Shown: positions 33,259-47,942, numbered from the stretch's first letter. The stretch: DNA of 64,000 bases from Paracoccus sp. TOH (GCF_030388245.1 NZ_CP098360.1:1696501-1760500); one strand, 5' to 3'. Numbers and translations: made by a program. Notes: generated by a model from the sequence alone, not told the origin.

Positions 33259-35454
33259 ATGGCGCAGATCGACCCCAAGGAAGTCGCCGATCCCGCAGTG
33301 CTGACCCGCATCGCCGAGGGGCGTTTCGACGATCCCTTCGCGGTGCTCGGCCCGCATCTGCGCGGCGGTCAGCGCCATGTCACCGCCTTCGATCCCGGCG
33401 CGCAGGAACTGGCGGCGATGCTGGGTAGGAAGGCGCATCCGCTGGCGCCGGTCGAGGGCTGTCCCGGCCTGTTCCACGGCAAGGTGCCCGGCGCGGACCC
33501 CTATCTGCTGCGCGGCCGCCGGGACGGCGAGGAATGGCTGGCCGAGGACGCCTATCGCTTCGGCCCGGTGCTGGGCGAGCTTGACGAATACCTGCTGGGC
33601 GAGGGGCGGCACCAGCGGCTCTGGCAGGCGCTCGGCGCGCATGTGATCGCGCATCAGGGCGCGCGCGGCACGCATTTCGCGGTCTGGGCGCCCAATGCCC
33701 GCCGCGTTTCGCTGATCGGGGATTTCAACGCCTGGGACGGGCGGCGCCATGTCATGCGCCGGCGCGGCGCCACCGGCGTCTGGGAGATCTTTATGCCCGG
33801 CCTGGGCGAGGGCACCGCCTATCAATACGAGATCCTCGGCGCCTATGGCGGGCTGGCGCGAAAGGCCGATCCGGTCGGCTTCGGCGCCCAGCACCCGCCG
33901 GCCACCGCCTCGGTGGTGCGCGACATCGCGGGCTATGGCTGGTCGGACGGCGGCTGGATGGGGACGCGGGCCGAGGCGCAGCGCATCGACCGGCCGATCA
34001 GCATCTACGAGGTGCATCTGGGCAGCTGGCGCAGGAAGGACGGCGGCCGCCCGATCTCATACCGCGAGGCGGCGGTAGAGCTGGTGGACTATGTCCGCGA
34101 CATGGGCTTCACCCATATCGAGCTGCTGCCGATCAGCGAATATCCCTTTGACGGCTCATGGGGTTATCAGCCGGTCGGGCTGTTCGCGCCGACCATCCGC
34201 TTCGGCCCGCCGCACGAATTCCGCGACCTGGTGAACGCCGCGCACAAGGCCGGGCTGGGGGTGATCCTCGACTGGGTGCCGGGGCATTTCCCGACCGATC
34301 CGCACGGGCTGGTGCAGTTCGACGGCACCGCGCTTTACGAACATGCCGACCCGCGCGAGGGTTTCCATCAGGACTGGAACACGCTGATCTACAATTACGG
34401 CCGCGCCGAGGTGATGAACTACCTGACCTCGAACGCGCTGTATTGGCTTCGGGAATATCACCTCGACGGGCTGCGGGTGGATGCGGTCGCCTCGATGCTC
34501 TACCGCGACTATTCCCGCGCCGAGGGGCAATGGATCCCCAACAAGGACGGCGGGCGCGAGAATTACGAAGCCATCGCCATGCTGCAGGAGATGAACCGCC
34601 TGACCTATGGCGAGGAACCGGGCATCATGACGGTGGCCGAGGAATCGACCTCATACCCCAAGGTCTCGCGGCCGGTGCATGACGGCGGGCTGGGCTTCGG
34701 CTTCAAGTGGAACATGGGCTGGATGAACGACACGCTGGACTACATCAGGCGCGAGCCGATCCATCGCAAGCACCACCACCACCAGATGACCTTCGGCCTG
34801 CATTACGCCTTTTCCGAGAATTTCATCCTGCCGATCAGCCATGACGAGGTGGTGCACGGCAAGGGCTCGATGCTGGCCAAGATGCCGGGCGACGAATGGC
34901 AGAAATTTGCCAATCTGCGCGCCTATTACGGCTTCATGTGGGGCCATCCGGGCAAGAAGCTGCTGTTCATGGGCCAGGAGTTTGCCCAAGGCTCGGAATG
35001 GAACCACGATGCCGAGATCGACTGGGCCTGCATCGGCAAGCCGCTGCATCGCGGCATGCAAGCGCTGGTCCGCGACCTGAACGCGCTTTATCGCGCCACG
35101 CCCGCGCTTTACGCGCAGGATTGCGCCGGCGCCGGCTTCCAGTGGATCGAGGCCAATGACGCCGCCCATTCCGTCTATGCCTGGACCCGGCGCGGCGGGC
35201 CGGGCGATCCCGAGGCGGTGGTGGTCTGCAACTTCACCCCGGTCGAGCGCCGCGGCTGGCGCATGGGCTTTCCGCAGCCGGGCGAGTGGCGCGAGGCGCT
35301 GAACACCGATGCTGCGATCTATGGCGGCACTGGGCGCGGCAATCTGGGCCGCGTCGCCGCCCTGCCGGGTGGGAGCCATGGCCAGCCCGCCCATGCCGAT
35401 CTGGTGCTGCCGCCGCTTTCGACCCTGATCTTCGTGAAGGACGACAGGATGTAA
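33259..35454 (+). CDS. glgB: 1,4-alpha-glucan branching enzyme
   Basis: A 731-residue GH13 enzyme that introduces alpha-1,6 branches. The N-terminal carbohydrate-binding regions (FAVLGPHL and [20 protein letters not shown]) precede the barrel with [16 protein letters not shown], the nucleophile region [13 protein letters not shown], the acid in VAEESTSYP, and [15 protein letters not shown]. The start at 33259 follows GGGGGAACC; the frame is open upstream but in shadow of glgP. Confidence 0.96.
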   Translation: MAQIDPKEVADPAVLTRIAEGRFDDPFAVLGPHLRGGQRHVTAFDPGAQELAAMLGRKAHPLAPVEGCPGLFHGKVPGADPYLLRGRRDGEEWLAEDAYRFGPVLGELDEYLLGEGRHQRLWQALGAHVIAHQGARGTHFAVWAPNARRVSLIGDFNAWDGRRHVMRRRGATGVWEIFMPGLGEGTAYQYEILGAYGGLARKADPVGFGAQHPPATASVVRDIAGYGWSDGGWMGTRAEAQRIDRPISIYEVHLGSWRRKDGGRPISYREAAVELVDYVRDMGFTHIELLPISEYPFDGSWGYQPVGLFAPTIRFGPPHEFRDLVNAAHKAGLGVILDWVPGHFPTDPHGLVQFDGTALYEHADPREGFHQDWNTLIYNYGRAEVMNYLTSNALYWLREYHLDGLRVDAVASMLYRDYSRAEGQWIPNKDGGRENYEAIAMLQEMNRLTYGEEPGIMTVAEESTSYPKVSRPVHDGGLGFGFKWNMGWMNDTLDYIRREPIHRKHHHHQMTFGLHYAFSENFILPISHDEVVHGKGSMLAKMPGDEWQKFANLRAYYGFMWGHPGKKLLFMGQEFAQGSEWNHDAEIDWACIGKPLHRGMQALVRDLNALYRATPALYAQDCAGAGFQWIEANDAAHSVYAWTRRGGPGDPEAVVVCNFTPVERRGWRMGFPQPGEWREALNTDAAIYGGTGRGNLGRVAALPGGSHGQPAHADLVLPPLSTLIFVKDDRM

Positions 35455-35497
35455 CCATCCCGCGCGCAGGTGCCGGGTAAAGAGGGAGGGGATAGAG

Positions 35498-36760
35498 ATG
35501 GTCCAGCGTGAGGAAAGGCTTTCCAGACGATCCATGGCCTTCATTCTGGCCGGCGGCCGCGGCTCGCGCCTGCGCGAACTGACCGACAAGCGGGTGAAGC
35601 CCGCGGTCTATTTTGGCGGCAAGTCGCGGATCATCGACTTCGCGCTGTCGAACGCGCTGAACTCGGGCATCCGCAAGATGGCGCTGGCCACGCAATACAA
35701 GGCCCACAGCCTGATCCGCCACGTCCAGCGCGGCTGGAACTTCTTCCGGGCCGAGAGGAACGAATTCCTCGACATCCTGCCCGCCTCGCAGCGCTATGAC
35801 GAATCGATGTGGTATCGCGGCACGGCGGATGCGGTGGCGCAGAACATCGACATCATCGACAGCTACGGCGTCGATTACGTGCTGATCCTGGCCGGCGACC
35901 ATATCTACAAGATGGATTACGAGCTGATGATCCGCCACCATGTCGAGGCGGGCGCGGACGTGACCATCGGCTGCCTGACCGTGCCGCGGACCGAAGCCTC
36001 GGCCTTTGGCGTCATGGCGGTGGACGGCAAGGACGTCATCACCAGCTTCCTGGAAAAGCCCAAGGACCCGCCCGGCACGCCGGACGATCCGGATGTGACG
36101 CTGGCCTCGATGGGCATCTATGTCTTCCGCTGGGACTTCCTGCGCGACCTGTTGATCCGCGACATGCAGGACGAGAGGTCCAGCCACGATTTCGGCAACG
36201 ACCTGATCCCGCAGATCGTCAGGAACGGCAAGGCGCAGGCGCATCGCTTCGCCGACAGCTGTGTGCGCGCGCCCGGCGATCCGGTCTATTGGCGCGACGT
36301 GGGCACCGTCGATGCCTTCTGGCGGGCGAATATCGACCTGACCGACTTCAATCCCGAGCTGAACCTCTGGGACCGCGACTGGCCGATCTGGACCTATTCC
36401 GAACTGGTGCCGCCGGCGAAGTTCATCCATGACGAGCCGGACCGGCGCGGCAGCGCCGTCAGCTCGCTGATCTCGGGCGGCTGCATCATCTCGGGCAGCG
36501 AGATCCGCGAGTCGCTCTTGTTCACCCAGGTCCACACCAATTCCTATTCCAGCCTGGAACGCGCGGTTGTGCTGCCCTATGCCAATGTCGCGAGGCACGC
36601 GCGTTTGACCAACGTGGTCATTGACCGCGCCGTCAGAATCCCCGAAGGCCTCGTGGTCGGCGAGGACCCCGAGGAGGACGCGAAATGGTTCCGCGTCTCG
36701 GAAGGCGGCGTCACGCTGATCACGCAGGACATGCTGGATCGAAGGGAAGCGTCTTTATGA
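35498..36760 (+). CDS. glgC: Glucose-1-phosphate adenylyltransferase
   Basis: A 420-residue nucleotidyltransferase making ADP-glucose, the committed step of glycogen synthesis. [20 protein letters not shown] is the nucleotide-binding start; [19 protein letters not shown] and [14 protein letters not shown] follow, then a left-handed beta-helix C-terminus ([19 protein letters not shown]). The ribosome site is GGGAGGGG. Its stop overlaps the glgA start (ATGA). Confidence 0.96.
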   Translation: MVQREERLSRRSMAFILAGGRGSRLRELTDKRVKPAVYFGGKSRIIDFALSNALNSGIRKMALATQYKAHSLIRHVQRGWNFFRAERNEFLDILPASQRYDESMWYRGTADAVAQNIDIIDSYGVDYVLILAGDHIYKMDYELMIRHHVEAGADVTIGCLTVPRTEASAFGVMAVDGKDVITSFLEKPKDPPGTPDDPDVTLASMGIYVFRWDFLRDLLIRDMQDERSSHDFGNDLIPQIVRNGKAQAHRFADSCVRAPGDPVYWRDVGTVDAFWRANIDLTDFNPELNLWDRDWPIWTYSELVPPAKFIHDEPDRRGSAVSSLISGGCIISGSEIRESLLFTQVHTNSYSSLERAVVLPYANVARHARLTNVVIDRAVRIPEGLVVGEDPEEDAKWFRVSEGGVTLITQDMLDRREASL

Positions 36761-38157
36761 GGGTTCTGTCCGTCGCCTCGGAATGCGTGCCGCTGGTCAA
36801 GACCGGCGGGCTGGCCGACGTGGCGGGGGCGCTGCCGGCGGCGCTGGCCGGGCACGGGGTCGGGATGCGGGTGCTGCTGCCCGGCTATCCGGCGGTGCTG
36901 GCCGCGCAGGCCAAGGCGCCGGTCGTGCGCAAGATCCCCGAGCTGTTCGGCGGCCCGGCCCGCATCCGGCGCGGCGCGCTGGGGGATGCGGGGCTTTACA
37001 TCCTTGACGCGCCGCATCTTTTCGACCGGCCGGGCGGCATCTATCTGGGGCCGGACGGCCGCGACTGGCCCGACAATCCGCAGCGTTTCGCCGCGCTGTC
37101 CAAGGCCGCCGCCCTGATCGCCGCCGAGGGGGTCGAGGACTGGCGCCCGCAGGTGCTGCACCTGCACGACTGGCAGGCCGGCCTGACCCCGGTCTATCTG
37201 CGCCGGGCGGGGGTGCGGGACGTCCGGACGCTGCTGACCATCCACAACATCGCCTTCCAGGGCCTGGCGCCGGCGCATATGCTGTCGGCGCTGCAATTGC
37301 CGGCGGATCTGTTCAACCCGCGCGGCTTCGAATACTGGGGCAAGATCTCGGCGCTGAAGGCGGGGATCGTCTTTGCCGACAGGATCTCGACCGTCAGCCC
37401 GACCTATGCCGAGGAGCTGATGACCCCGGAATACGGCATGGGCATGGAGGGGGTGCTGGCCGACCGCGCCGGCGATTTCACCGGCATCCTGAACGGCATC
37501 GACCTGGACGCCTGGAAGCCGCCCTATGCCGCGCCAGACGGCAAGGCGCCGCATCGCGCCGCGCTGCGCAAGGAGTTCGCTCTGCCCGAGGCCGAGGGGC
37601 CGCTTTGCGTGGTCGTCTCGCGCCTGACCGGGCAGAAGGGGCTGGACCTGCTGATCGAGGCGCTGCCGGCGCTGTTGGAAAACGGCGGCCAGCTTGCGGT
37701 GCTGGGCTCGGGCGATCCCGGCCTGGAGGCGGCGTTTTCGCAGGCCGCCATCCGCCATCCCGGCGTCGCCTTGCGGCTGGGCTATGACGAGCCGCTGTCG
37801 CGCCGCATGATCGCCGGCGGCGACGCCATCCTGGTGCCCTCGCGCTTCGAGCCCTGCGGGCTGACCCAGCTTTACGGGCTGCGCTTCGGCACCCTGCCGC
37901 TGGTGGCGCTGACCGGCGGGCTGGCCGATACCGTCATCAACGCCTCGGCCGCCGGGCTGGCTGCCGGCGTGGCGACCGGGCTGCAGTTCCACCCGGTCGA
38001 TGCCCGGGCGCTGTCCCGGGCGCTGTCGCGGCTCTGCGCGCTCTGGCGCCAGCCTGCCGTCTGGCACCGCATGATGGAAAACGCCATGGCGCATCCGGTC
38101 GGCTGGGACGCCTCGGCCCGCGCCTATGCTGGACTGTTCGGGGCGATGGCCGCCTGA
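36757..38157 (+). CDS. glgA: Glycogen synthase (ADP-glucose)
   Basis: A 466-residue GT5 enzyme extending alpha-1,4-glucan. It begins [27 protein letters not shown] with the KTGGL motif, then [14 protein letters not shown], a second Rossmann domain ([21 protein letters not shown]) and [20 protein letters not shown]. Start fixed by the overlap with glgC; the glgX start overlaps its stop by one base (TGATG). Confidence 0.96.
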   Translation: MRVLSVASECVPLVKTGGLADVAGALPAALAGHGVGMRVLLPGYPAVLAAQAKAPVVRKIPELFGGPARIRRGALGDAGLYILDAPHLFDRPGGIYLGPDGRDWPDNPQRFAALSKAAALIAAEGVEDWRPQVLHLHDWQAGLTPVYLRRAGVRDVRTLLTIHNIAFQGLAPAHMLSALQLPADLFNPRGFEYWGKISALKAGIVFADRISTVSPTYAEELMTPEYGMGMEGVLADRAGDFTGILNGIDLDAWKPPYAAPDGKAPHRAALRKEFALPEAEGPLCVVVSRLTGQKGLDLLIEALPALLENGGQLAVLGSGDPGLEAAFSQAAIRHPGVALRLGYDEPLSRRMIAGGDAILVPSRFEPCGLTQLYGLRFGTLPLVALTGGLADTVINASAAGLAAGVATGLQFHPVDARALSRALSRLCALWRQPAVWHRMMENAMAHPVGWDASARAYAGLFGAMAA

Positions 38158-40242
38158 TGACCCAATTGCGCATCCTCGAGGGCCGGGCGGAACCGCTGGG
38201 CGCCACCTTCGACGGCGAGGGCGTGAACTTCGCCGTGTTCTCGGAACATGCGCGCCGCGTGACGCTGTGCCTGTTCTCGGCCGACGGCCGGTCCGAGACG
38301 CATCGGCTGGACCTGCCGGAACGCGACGGCGATGTCTGGCACGGTTATGTCCCCGGCCTGCGCCCCGGCCAGCTTTACGGGCTGCGTGCCGACGGCCCCT
38401 ATGCGCCCGCCGAGGGGCACCGTTTCAACTATCACAAGCTGCTTCTCGACCCCTATGCCAAGCGGCTGACCCGGCACCCGGTCTGGCACGACGCGCTGAT
38501 GGGCTACACGGTCGGCGCGCCCGAATCCGACCTGAGCTTCGACCGCCGCGACAGCGCCCGCTTCATGCCGCGCTGCGTGGTCGAAGACCCGTCCTTCGCC
38601 TGGGGCCCCGACCAGCCGCCGCGCCGCGACATCGCCGAGACGGTGATCTACGAGGCGCATGTCAAGGGCCTGACCGAAGCGCATCCCGATGTCCCGCATC
38701 GCGGCACATTCCTCGGCCTCGCTTCGGACCCGGTTCTGGAGCATCTGCAGAACCTGGGCATCACCGCGCTGGAGCTGCTGCCGGCGCAGGCCTTCCTCAA
38801 CGACCGTTTCCTGCTGGAAAAGGGGCTGGTGAACTATTGGGGCTACCAGACGCTGGGGTTTTTCGCTCCCGACCCGCGCTATCTGGCCAAGGGTCAGATC
38901 GCCGAGTTCCAGCACATGGTCGCCCGGATGCACGCCGCCGGCATCGAGGTCATCATGGACGTGGTCTATAACCACACCGGCGAGGGCAACGAGCTTGGCC
39001 CGACGCTCAGCTTCCGCGGCCTCGACAACCGCAGCTATTACCGGCTGCAGGACAATCCGCGCCATTACGTGAACGACACCGGCACCGGCAACACGCTGAA
39101 CATCAACCACCCGATGGTGCTGCGCATGGTCATGGATTCCTTGCGCTACTGGGTCGAGGTCATGCATGTGGACGGCTTCCGCTTCGACCTCTGCGCCACG
39201 CTGGGCCGGCGGGTGCGGGGCGGCTTCGACCGCAGCGCCTCGTTCTTCGATGCGATCCGGCAGGATCCGGTGCTGACCCGGGTGAAGCTGATCGCCGAAC
39301 CCTGGGACATCGGCCCCGGCGGCTATCAGCTGGGCGGCTTCCCGCCGCCCTTCCTGGAATGGAACGACAAGTATCGCGACGGCATCCGCCGCTTCTGGCG
39401 CGGCGACGCCCGGCAGGTGCCGGAACTGGCCGACCGCATGGCGGGTTCGGCCCGGCAGTTCGACCATTCCGGCCGGCCCGCCACGGCCTCGGTGAACTTC
39501 CTGACCGCGCATGACGGCTTCACGCTGATGGATCTGGTCAGCTACTCCGAAAAGCACAACGCCGCCAATGGCGAGGAGAACCGCGACGGCCATCCGCAGA
39601 ATTTCTCGGACAACATGGGCGCCGAGGGGCCCAGCGACGACCCCGCCATCCTGGACGCCCGCGCGCGGCGGCGCCGCAACCTGCTGGCGACGCTGCTGTT
39701 GTCGCAGGGCACGCCGATGCTGCTCGGCGGCGACGAGCTGGGCAATTCGCAGGCCGGCAACAACAACGCCTATTGCCAGGACAACCAGATCGGCTGGGTG
39801 GACTGGTCGGCGGCCGATCCGGCCTTCCTGGACTTCACCCGCCGGCTGATCGCCTTTCGCCGCGCCCATCCGATCCTGCGGCAGAAGCGTTTCCTGCATT
39901 CGCGGCCGCGCCTGACCGACGGGCTGCCCGACCTGTTCTGGCTGCGCCCGGATGGCGCGCAGATGACCCCGGCCGATTGGGGCAATCCCGAGCTGCGCGT
40001 GCTCTGCGCCGAGCTGCGCATGGCCGCCGGCACCCCGGAATATGCGCAGCGCGAGGAGGCGCTGTTTCTGGTCTTCAACAACGGCCAGCCGCTCGAGGTG
40101 GTGCTGCCCGAGCGCCCGGCGGGCTGCCGCTGGCGGCTGCACCTGGACACCAGCCGCCCCGACCTGGCCCCGCATCTGGTCGAGGCCGAGCGGCTGGCGG
40201 TGGACGGCCGGTCCGTGCTGGCCTTCGATCTGGAGCGCGCGG

Positions 40243-40250
<8 letters not shown>
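38157..40250 (+). CDS. glgX: Glycogen debranching enzyme
   Basis: A 697-residue GH13 isoamylase-type enzyme cleaving alpha-1,6 branches. The N-terminal CBM48-like part (PLGATFDGEGVNFAVFSEHA) precedes the barrel: VIMDVVYNHTGEG, nucleophile region VDGFRFDLCATLGR, acid in VKLIAEPWDIGPGGY and NFLTAHDGFTLMDLVSY. Working with GlgP and MalQ it completes glycogen breakdown. It overlaps malQ by 8 bases. Confidence 0.95.
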
Positions 40251-43720
<3,470 letters not shown>

Positions 43721-43739
43721 ACCGCGGCGGCGGAGCGGC

Positions 43740-43762
43740 GGCGGCGGGATCAGCCCGCCGCC
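43740..43762. terminator. GC-rich hairpin between convergent pgm and AhpD-like genes
   Basis: GGCGGCGGG/CCCGCCGCC form a 9-bp stem with loop ATCAG. It overlaps the last codons of the minus-strand gene and lacks a T-run, so its terminator role is uncertain. Confidence 0.3.
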
Positions 43763-44088
43763 AGCTCGTCCCAGCAGGCCAGCGCGTGGCCGGCATACAT
43801 CATGCCCGGCCCGCCGCTCATCTGGATCGCCATGGCCAGCACGCCGGCCAGCTCCTCGCGGCTGGCGCCGGCCTTCATCAGCGCCTCGACATGGAACAGG
43901 ATGCAGGGCTCGCAGCGCTGCACGATGGCCATGCCCAGCGCGACCATCTCGCGGGTCTTCGCCTCCAGCGCCGGGCCGGCATCCACCGCCTGCGACAGCG
44001 CCCCGAACCCCTTCATCACCTCGGGGATGGCCTTGTTCATCGCCCGCAGCTCGCCCCGCATCCCGTCGATCTTGGCCCTGTAGCCCAT
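43750..44088 (-). CDS. Carboxymuconolactone decarboxylase/AhpD-like protein
   Basis: A 112-residue CMD-fold protein. CEPCILFHVEALMKAGAS contains the CxxC and His of AhpD-like peroxidase partners. Such proteins have thiol redox or antioxidant roles; the substrate is unknown. It is alone in its transcription unit, converges with pgm, and has an FNR-type box 58 bases upstream, suggesting induction when oxygen is low. Confidence 0.88.
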   Translation of the reverse strand: MGYRAKIDGMRGELRAMNKAIPEVMKGFGALSQAVDAGPALEAKTREMVALGMAIVQRCEPCILFHVEALMKAGASREELAGVLAMAIQMSGGPGMMYAGHALACWDELAAG

Positions 44089-44145
44089 GGCTTGCCCTCC
44101 TTGGTTCCGGCAGGCCGGTGCTAGCCCGGCCGCAAGCGGCGCGGC

Positions 44146-44159
44146 TTGATCCAGGTCAA
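44146..44159 (-). promoter_or_regulatory. FNR-type box upstream of the AhpD-like gene
   Basis: TTGAT-CCAG-GTCAA on the plus strand (TTGAC-CTGG-ATCAA on the coding strand) differs from the FNR consensus TTGAT-N4-ATCAA at one base. If centred at -41.5 it predicts a start near 44111 and a short 22-base leader. Possible regulators are FnrP or NNR; they cannot be told apart here. Confidence 0.65.
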
Positions 44160-44191
44160 TTTATCTACGAATTTACGAAGGTAAGCGGGGA

Positions 44192-45334
44192 TCAGGCGCG
44201 GCGGCCGCGCACCCAGGTCTCGCGCATCACCGGCGTGTCGTCCATCATCGCGAAGCGGATCAGGTCGGCGCGCAGCCCCGCCGCGATCGCGCCGCGATCC
44301 GCCAGCCCCGCCGCCCGGGCCGGGTTGGCCGTTACCGTCGCCATGGCGCGGGGCAGGTCGTCCCAGATCCGCGCCAGGATCAGCGCCCCGGCCAGCAGGG
44401 CCGAGGGCACGTAATCCGAGCTGAGGATGTCCAGATGCCCGGCCCGCGCCAGCTCGGCGGCCGAGACATTGCCGGAATGGCTGCCGCCGCGGATCAGGTT
44501 CGGCGCCCCCATCATCACCATGATGCCATGGTGGTGGCAGGCGGCCGCCGCCTCGGGCGTGGTGGGGAATTCCGCCAGCCGCACGCCATGGCCGGCCGAG
44601 ACCGCGACATGTTCGGCGGTGGTGTCGTCATGGCTGGCCAGCACCGCGCCCAGCCGATGCGCGATCTCGACCGCCGCCGCCTCATGCGCATCGCCGAACC
44701 GGGCGCGCAACGCCTTGAGCCGGGCGACGTGATCGGCGAATGCCGCGTCGGAAAGCTTGTATTTCCCCTGCACATATTGCGCGAGCTTGGCGATGTCGCG
44801 GAACTGGCGCTGGCCCGGCGTGTGGTCCATCAGGCTGATGATGCCGACCCGGTCCCCGGGACCGAACTCGTCCAGTTCCGCCAGCAGGGTTTCCGAGCAG
44901 ACCTCGGCGCGCAGATGCAGGAAATGGCTGATGCGCAGCACGCCGCGGCTGCGGATGGCGGCCAGTTCATGCGCCAGTTCGCGGGCATATTTGTCGTAAT
45001 CCTCGTCCGGCCCCTCGTTGGGGATCGAGCCGACGCGCACGGCGTCGAAGACGGTGGTGATGCCGCAGCCTGCCAGTTCGGCGTCATGCGCCAGGATGGC
45101 GCCGGCATGGGGCCAGTTCACGCCGGGGCGCGGGCGCATGTGGCGTTCCAGGTTGTCGGTATGCAATTCGACCATGCCGGGGGCGAGGAAATCGCCGGCC
45201 ATGTCCAGGGCGCCGGTCGGGACGGCCGCGCCCGGCAGGATCCCGGCGATGGCGCCGTTCTCGATCACCACCGCGCCGGGGGTAACGGTTTCGGGCAGGA
45301 TCAGGCGGGCATTGGCGAGGATGGTTCGGGTCAT
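44192..45334 (-). CDS. phnM: PhnM, alpha-D-ribose 1-methylphosphonate 5-triphosphate diphosphatase
   Basis: A 380-residue amidohydrolase-fold enzyme of the C-P lyase pathway. Metal-binding and family motifs: FLAPGMVELHTDNLERHMRPRPGV, MDHTPGQRQFRD, LASHDDTTAEHV and MGAPNLIRGGSHSGNVSA. The length fits PhnM. No other phn gene is visible here, so it is separated from the rest of the pathway. It lies downstream of the sirtuin gene on the same strand, with a double-hairpin element in the 185-base gap. Confidence 0.92.
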   Translation of the reverse strand: MTRTILANARLILPETVTPGAVVIENGAIAGILPGAAVPTGALDMAGDFLAPGMVELHTDNLERHMRPRPGVNWPHAGAILAHDAELAGCGITTVFDAVRVGSIPNEGPDEDYDKYARELAHELAAIRSRGVLRISHFLHLRAEVCSETLLAELDEFGPGDRVGIISLMDHTPGQRQFRDIAKLAQYVQGKYKLSDAAFADHVARLKALRARFGDAHEAAAVEIAHRLGAVLASHDDTTAEHVAVSAGHGVRLAEFPTTPEAAAACHHHGIMVMMGAPNLIRGGSHSGNVSAAELARAGHLDILSSDYVPSALLAGALILARIWDDLPRAMATVTANPARAAGLADRGAIAAGLRADLIRFAMMDDTPVMRETWVRGRRA

Positions 45335-45442
45335 CGGGCTTTCGGGCGTGGCGTTCGGGTTCCGGAAGGCAAGGGGTGGCCGATTGCCGCGCCATGGTCA
45401 AGCGCGATGCCGGCGCGGCGCGGCGGGGGGGGGCGAAAGAGC

Positions 45443-45496
45443 GGGGGCTCTGCCCCCACGCCGGGCCAGCCCGGCGTTCCCCCGGGAGTATTTGGG
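45443..45496. repeat. Double-hairpin element ending in GTATTTGGG, copy B
   Basis: GGGGGC-TCT-GCCCCC (45443-45457) is followed by ACGCCGGG-CCAG-CCCGGCGT (45458-45477) and TCCCCCGGGAGTATTTGGG. This is the same layout as the copy at 7162-7211. It lies 23 bases after the 3' end of the sirtuin gene and could terminate its transcript. Confidence 0.6.
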
Positions 45497-45519
45497 AAAC
45501 GGTGAGGAGGCGAAGGCGG

Positions 45520-46200
45520 TCAGCCGCAGAGCGCGTCCACCCAGGCCGGCACCACTTCGGTCGCGGGGCCGGTGCGATGCTCGGCGAAATCGCCGGCGAC
45601 GGCCGAGGCGGCCAGGTTCAGCTCGACGGTCCGCGCGCCGGCGCGGCGGGCGTGCTGGGCAAGGCCGGCGGCCGGCCAGACCTGGCCCGAGGTGCCGATG
45701 GCGGCGAAGATCTCGGCCGCTTCCACCGCCGCCCAGATCCGTTCCATGTGATAGGGGATCTCGCCGAACCAGACGATGTCGGGCCGGGTCAGCGGCTTGC
45801 CGCAGCCGGGGCAGGGGTCCGGCGCCCGCATCACCAGCGAGGCCGGCCAGCGATGCCCGCAGCCGGCGCAGAGCGCGTCCAGCAGGCTGCCATGCATGTG
45901 GATGACCTCGGGCGAGCCGCCGCGCTCGTGCAGGTCGTCGACGTTCTGGGTGATCAGCGTCAGCTGGTGGTGCCGGGCCAGCCGGGCCAGCGCCCGATGC
46001 GCGGCATTGGGCTGGGCGCGGGCGGCATCGGCGCGGCGCAAGTTGTAGAAGCGATGCACCAGCGCCGGGTCGCGGTGGAAGCCCTCGGGCGTGGCGACAT
46101 CCTCGATGCGGTGCTCCTCCCACAGCCCGTCGGTGGCGCGGAAGGTGCGGATCCCGCTTTCGGCCGATATGCCGGCGCCGGTCAGTACGGTGATGCGCAT
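45520..46200 (-). CDS. cobB: Sir2-family NAD-dependent protein deacylase
   Basis: A 226-residue sirtuin. VLTGAGISAESGIRTFR is the NAD-binding start, TQNVDDLHERGG and HMHGSL hold the catalytic His, and CAGCG with CPGCG are the zinc cysteines. IGTSGQVWPAAG and ELNLAAS follow. It removes acetyl or other acyl groups from lysines; a regulatory target may be acetyl-CoA synthetase, encoded here at 60824. The start at 46200 fits the family; 8 bases separate it from the stop of the gene before. Confidence 0.93.
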   Translation of the reverse strand: MRITVLTGAGISAESGIRTFRATDGLWEEHRIEDVATPEGFHRDPALVHRFYNLRRADAARAQPNAAHRALARLARHHQLTLITQNVDDLHERGGSPEVIHMHGSLLDALCAGCGHRWPASLVMRAPDPCPGCGKPLTRPDIVWFGEIPYHMERIWAAVEAAEIFAAIGTSGQVWPAAGLAQHARRAGARTVELNLAASAVAGDFAEHRTGPATEVVPAWVDALCG

Positions 46201-46208
46201 CGGCCGGT

Positions 46209-46514
46209 TCACCGCGCGCAATAGGCCTCGGCCGCGGCGGCGAAATTCTTGTAGCGCGCCCAGAAGGCATTGTCGGCATCGCTTTTCGACATGCGCACGT
46301 CCTGCGCCTCGTCCGCGTCGCGGAAGAAGCGGGCGGCGCGGCGCTGGTCGGCCCGCGACAGCGTCTGGTCGGCGACCTGCTGGATGCAGCCGCAGACCTG
46401 GCTGTTGCGCGCGCCGCGATCCGACCGCACGCAGGCGGAATCGATCGGCCCCGCGACGGCAAGCGGCGTGGTCAGGACCACCGCGGCGGCGGCGATCATC
46501 AGGCGGTTCATCAT
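46209..46514 (-). CDS. Small exported protein of unknown function
   Basis: A 101-residue protein with a signal peptide (IAAAAVVLTTPLAVAG). The mature part has IDSACVRSDRGARNSQVCGCIQQVADQTL, then an Arg-rich helical region ending FAAAAEAYCAR; the four Cys could form disulfides. Similar small Rhodobacteraceae proteins exist, sometimes labelled arginine transporter without clear support. Two ATG codons are adjacent (46514, 46511); GAGGAG lies upstream. Probably co-transcribed with cobB. Confidence 0.7.
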   Translation of the reverse strand: MMNRLMIAAAAVVLTTPLAVAGPIDSACVRSDRGARNSQVCGCIQQVADQTLSRADQRRAARFFRDADEAQDVRMSKSDADNAFWARYKNFAAAAEAYCAR

Positions 46515-46695
46515 CTCTGTCTCCTCGCTCGTGGCGCGGCAACGGGGCCGGACACCCTCTTTCCGCCGCGCATCTTGTCGGGCGAAGCTTAGCAGAAGCC
46601 GCCTCACGGCTCAATCGCGCGGCCGTGACCACGGATGGCGGGACGCCGGCCTCTGACCCCCAAGATATGCGCGCCGCGCCGCGCCGGCCGCCGGC

Positions 46696-46881
46696 TCAGG
46701 CCGGTTCCGGCGTATAGCCGGCGGCGCGAATCACCGCCGCGGCGCGGGCCGGGTCCAGCCCCTCGACCGTGACGCTGCGGGCGGCGAGATCGGTGGCCGC
46801 CCGGCCGCCCGCCTCGGCCACCGCCTTCTCGATGGCGGCCGTGCAATGGCCGCAGCTCATGTCCTCGACGCGGAACTTCAT
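46696..46881 (-). CDS. Heavy-metal-associated (CopZ-like) domain protein
   Basis: A 61-residue single-domain HMA protein. DMSCGHCTAAIEKAV contains the GxxCxxC-type metal site (MSCGHC) and the fold continues to IRAAGYTPEPA. It likely carries copper in the cytoplasm, though no P-type ATPase is adjacent. AAGGA lies 9 bases before the ATG. It diverges from the DMT transporter gene. Confidence 0.88.
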   Translation of the reverse strand: MKFRVEDMSCGHCTAAIEKAVAEAGGRAATDLAARSVTVEGLDPARAAAVIRAAGYTPEPA

Positions 46882-46995
46882 CTTTGCATCCTTTCGCGCT
46901 TTCCCCTTCGCCCGGGCCTTTCGCCCGGCCGGGAACCGGCCTATGATCGCGGTCCGGCGCCGCGGGCGCAACTCCCCCTCACGAGGCTGCGACCG

Positions 46996-47901
46996 ATGGT
47001 CACCGAAAACTTCCGTGGCGCGATCCTGATGGTCGTCTCGATGGTGCTGTTCGCCTTCGAGGACATGTTCATCAAGCTGCTCTCGGCCGAGCTGCCCTTT
47101 GCGCAGGTGCTGGGCCTGATCGGGCTTCTGGGCTTCCTGGCCTTCGGCGCCATGCTGAAGCTCAAGGGCGGGCGGCTGTTCACCCGCGACCTCCTCCGCC
47201 CCATCGTGCTGTTCCGCGGCCTGATGGAGGCGGTGGGCTCGATCGGCATCGTGGTGGCGCTGGCGCTGACGGAGCTCTCCTCGACCGCGGCGATCATGCA
47301 GGCGCTGCCCTTGGCCATCGTGCTGGGCGCGGCGCTGTTTCTGGGCGAACCGGTCGGCTGGCGGCGCTGGAGCGCGATCATCGCCGGCTTTCTCGGCGTG
47401 CTCTTGGTCATCCGGCCGGGGCTGGCGGGCTTCCAACCGGTGTCGCTGATGGCGCTGCTGGCGGTGCTGGGGCTGGCGGCGCGCGACATTGCCACCCGCC
47501 GCGTGCCGGCGCATATCCATTCCGACCAGTTGGCCGCCTCGGCCTTCTTCGCCATCCTGATCGCCTCGGTGCTGATGGGGCTGGTGCTGGGGCAGGACTT
47601 CGTCATGCCCAGCCCGCGGCAATGGCTGCTGGTCCTGGCCTGCATCACCGTCGGCGTCGGCGGCTATGCGCTGCTGGTCGCCGCCACCCGGCTGGGCGAG
47701 GCCTCGGCGCTCGCCCCCTATCGCTATGCCCGGCTGGTCTTCGCCCTGATCCTGGCCTTCCTGGTCTTCGGCGAGCATCCGGACGCGGCGACACTGGCCG
47801 GCGCCGCGATCATCGTCGCCTCGGGCTGCTACACCATGTGGCGCGAGGCGGCGCTGCGCCGGCGCCGGCTGCGCGAGGCCGGTTTCGTCGCCATCTCCTG
47901 A
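46996..47901 (+). CDS. DMT-superfamily (EamA) transporter
   Basis: A 301-residue membrane protein with about ten hydrophobic segments in two EamA repeats ([22 protein letters not shown] opens the first, [19 protein letters not shown] the second). [28 protein letters not shown] and [20 protein letters not shown] are typical repeat ends. The substrate cannot be deduced. The ATG at 46996 opens the first membrane helix; lepA starts 53 bases downstream. Confidence 0.88.
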   Translation: MVTENFRGAILMVVSMVLFAFEDMFIKLLSAELPFAQVLGLIGLLGFLAFGAMLKLKGGRLFTRDLLRPIVLFRGLMEAVGSIGIVVALALTELSSTAAIMQALPLAIVLGAALFLGEPVGWRRWSAIIAGFLGVLLVIRPGLAGFQPVSLMALLAVLGLAARDIATRRVPAHIHSDQLAASAFFAILIASVLMGLVLGQDFVMPSPRQWLLVLACITVGVGGYALLVAATRLGEASALAPYRYARLVFALILAFLVFGEHPDAATLAGAAIIVASGCYTMWREAALRRRRLREAGFVAIS

Positions 47902-47942
47902 GCCGCCTCTCGAACCCCCTTTCCGCAACGCCAAAGCCCTTG

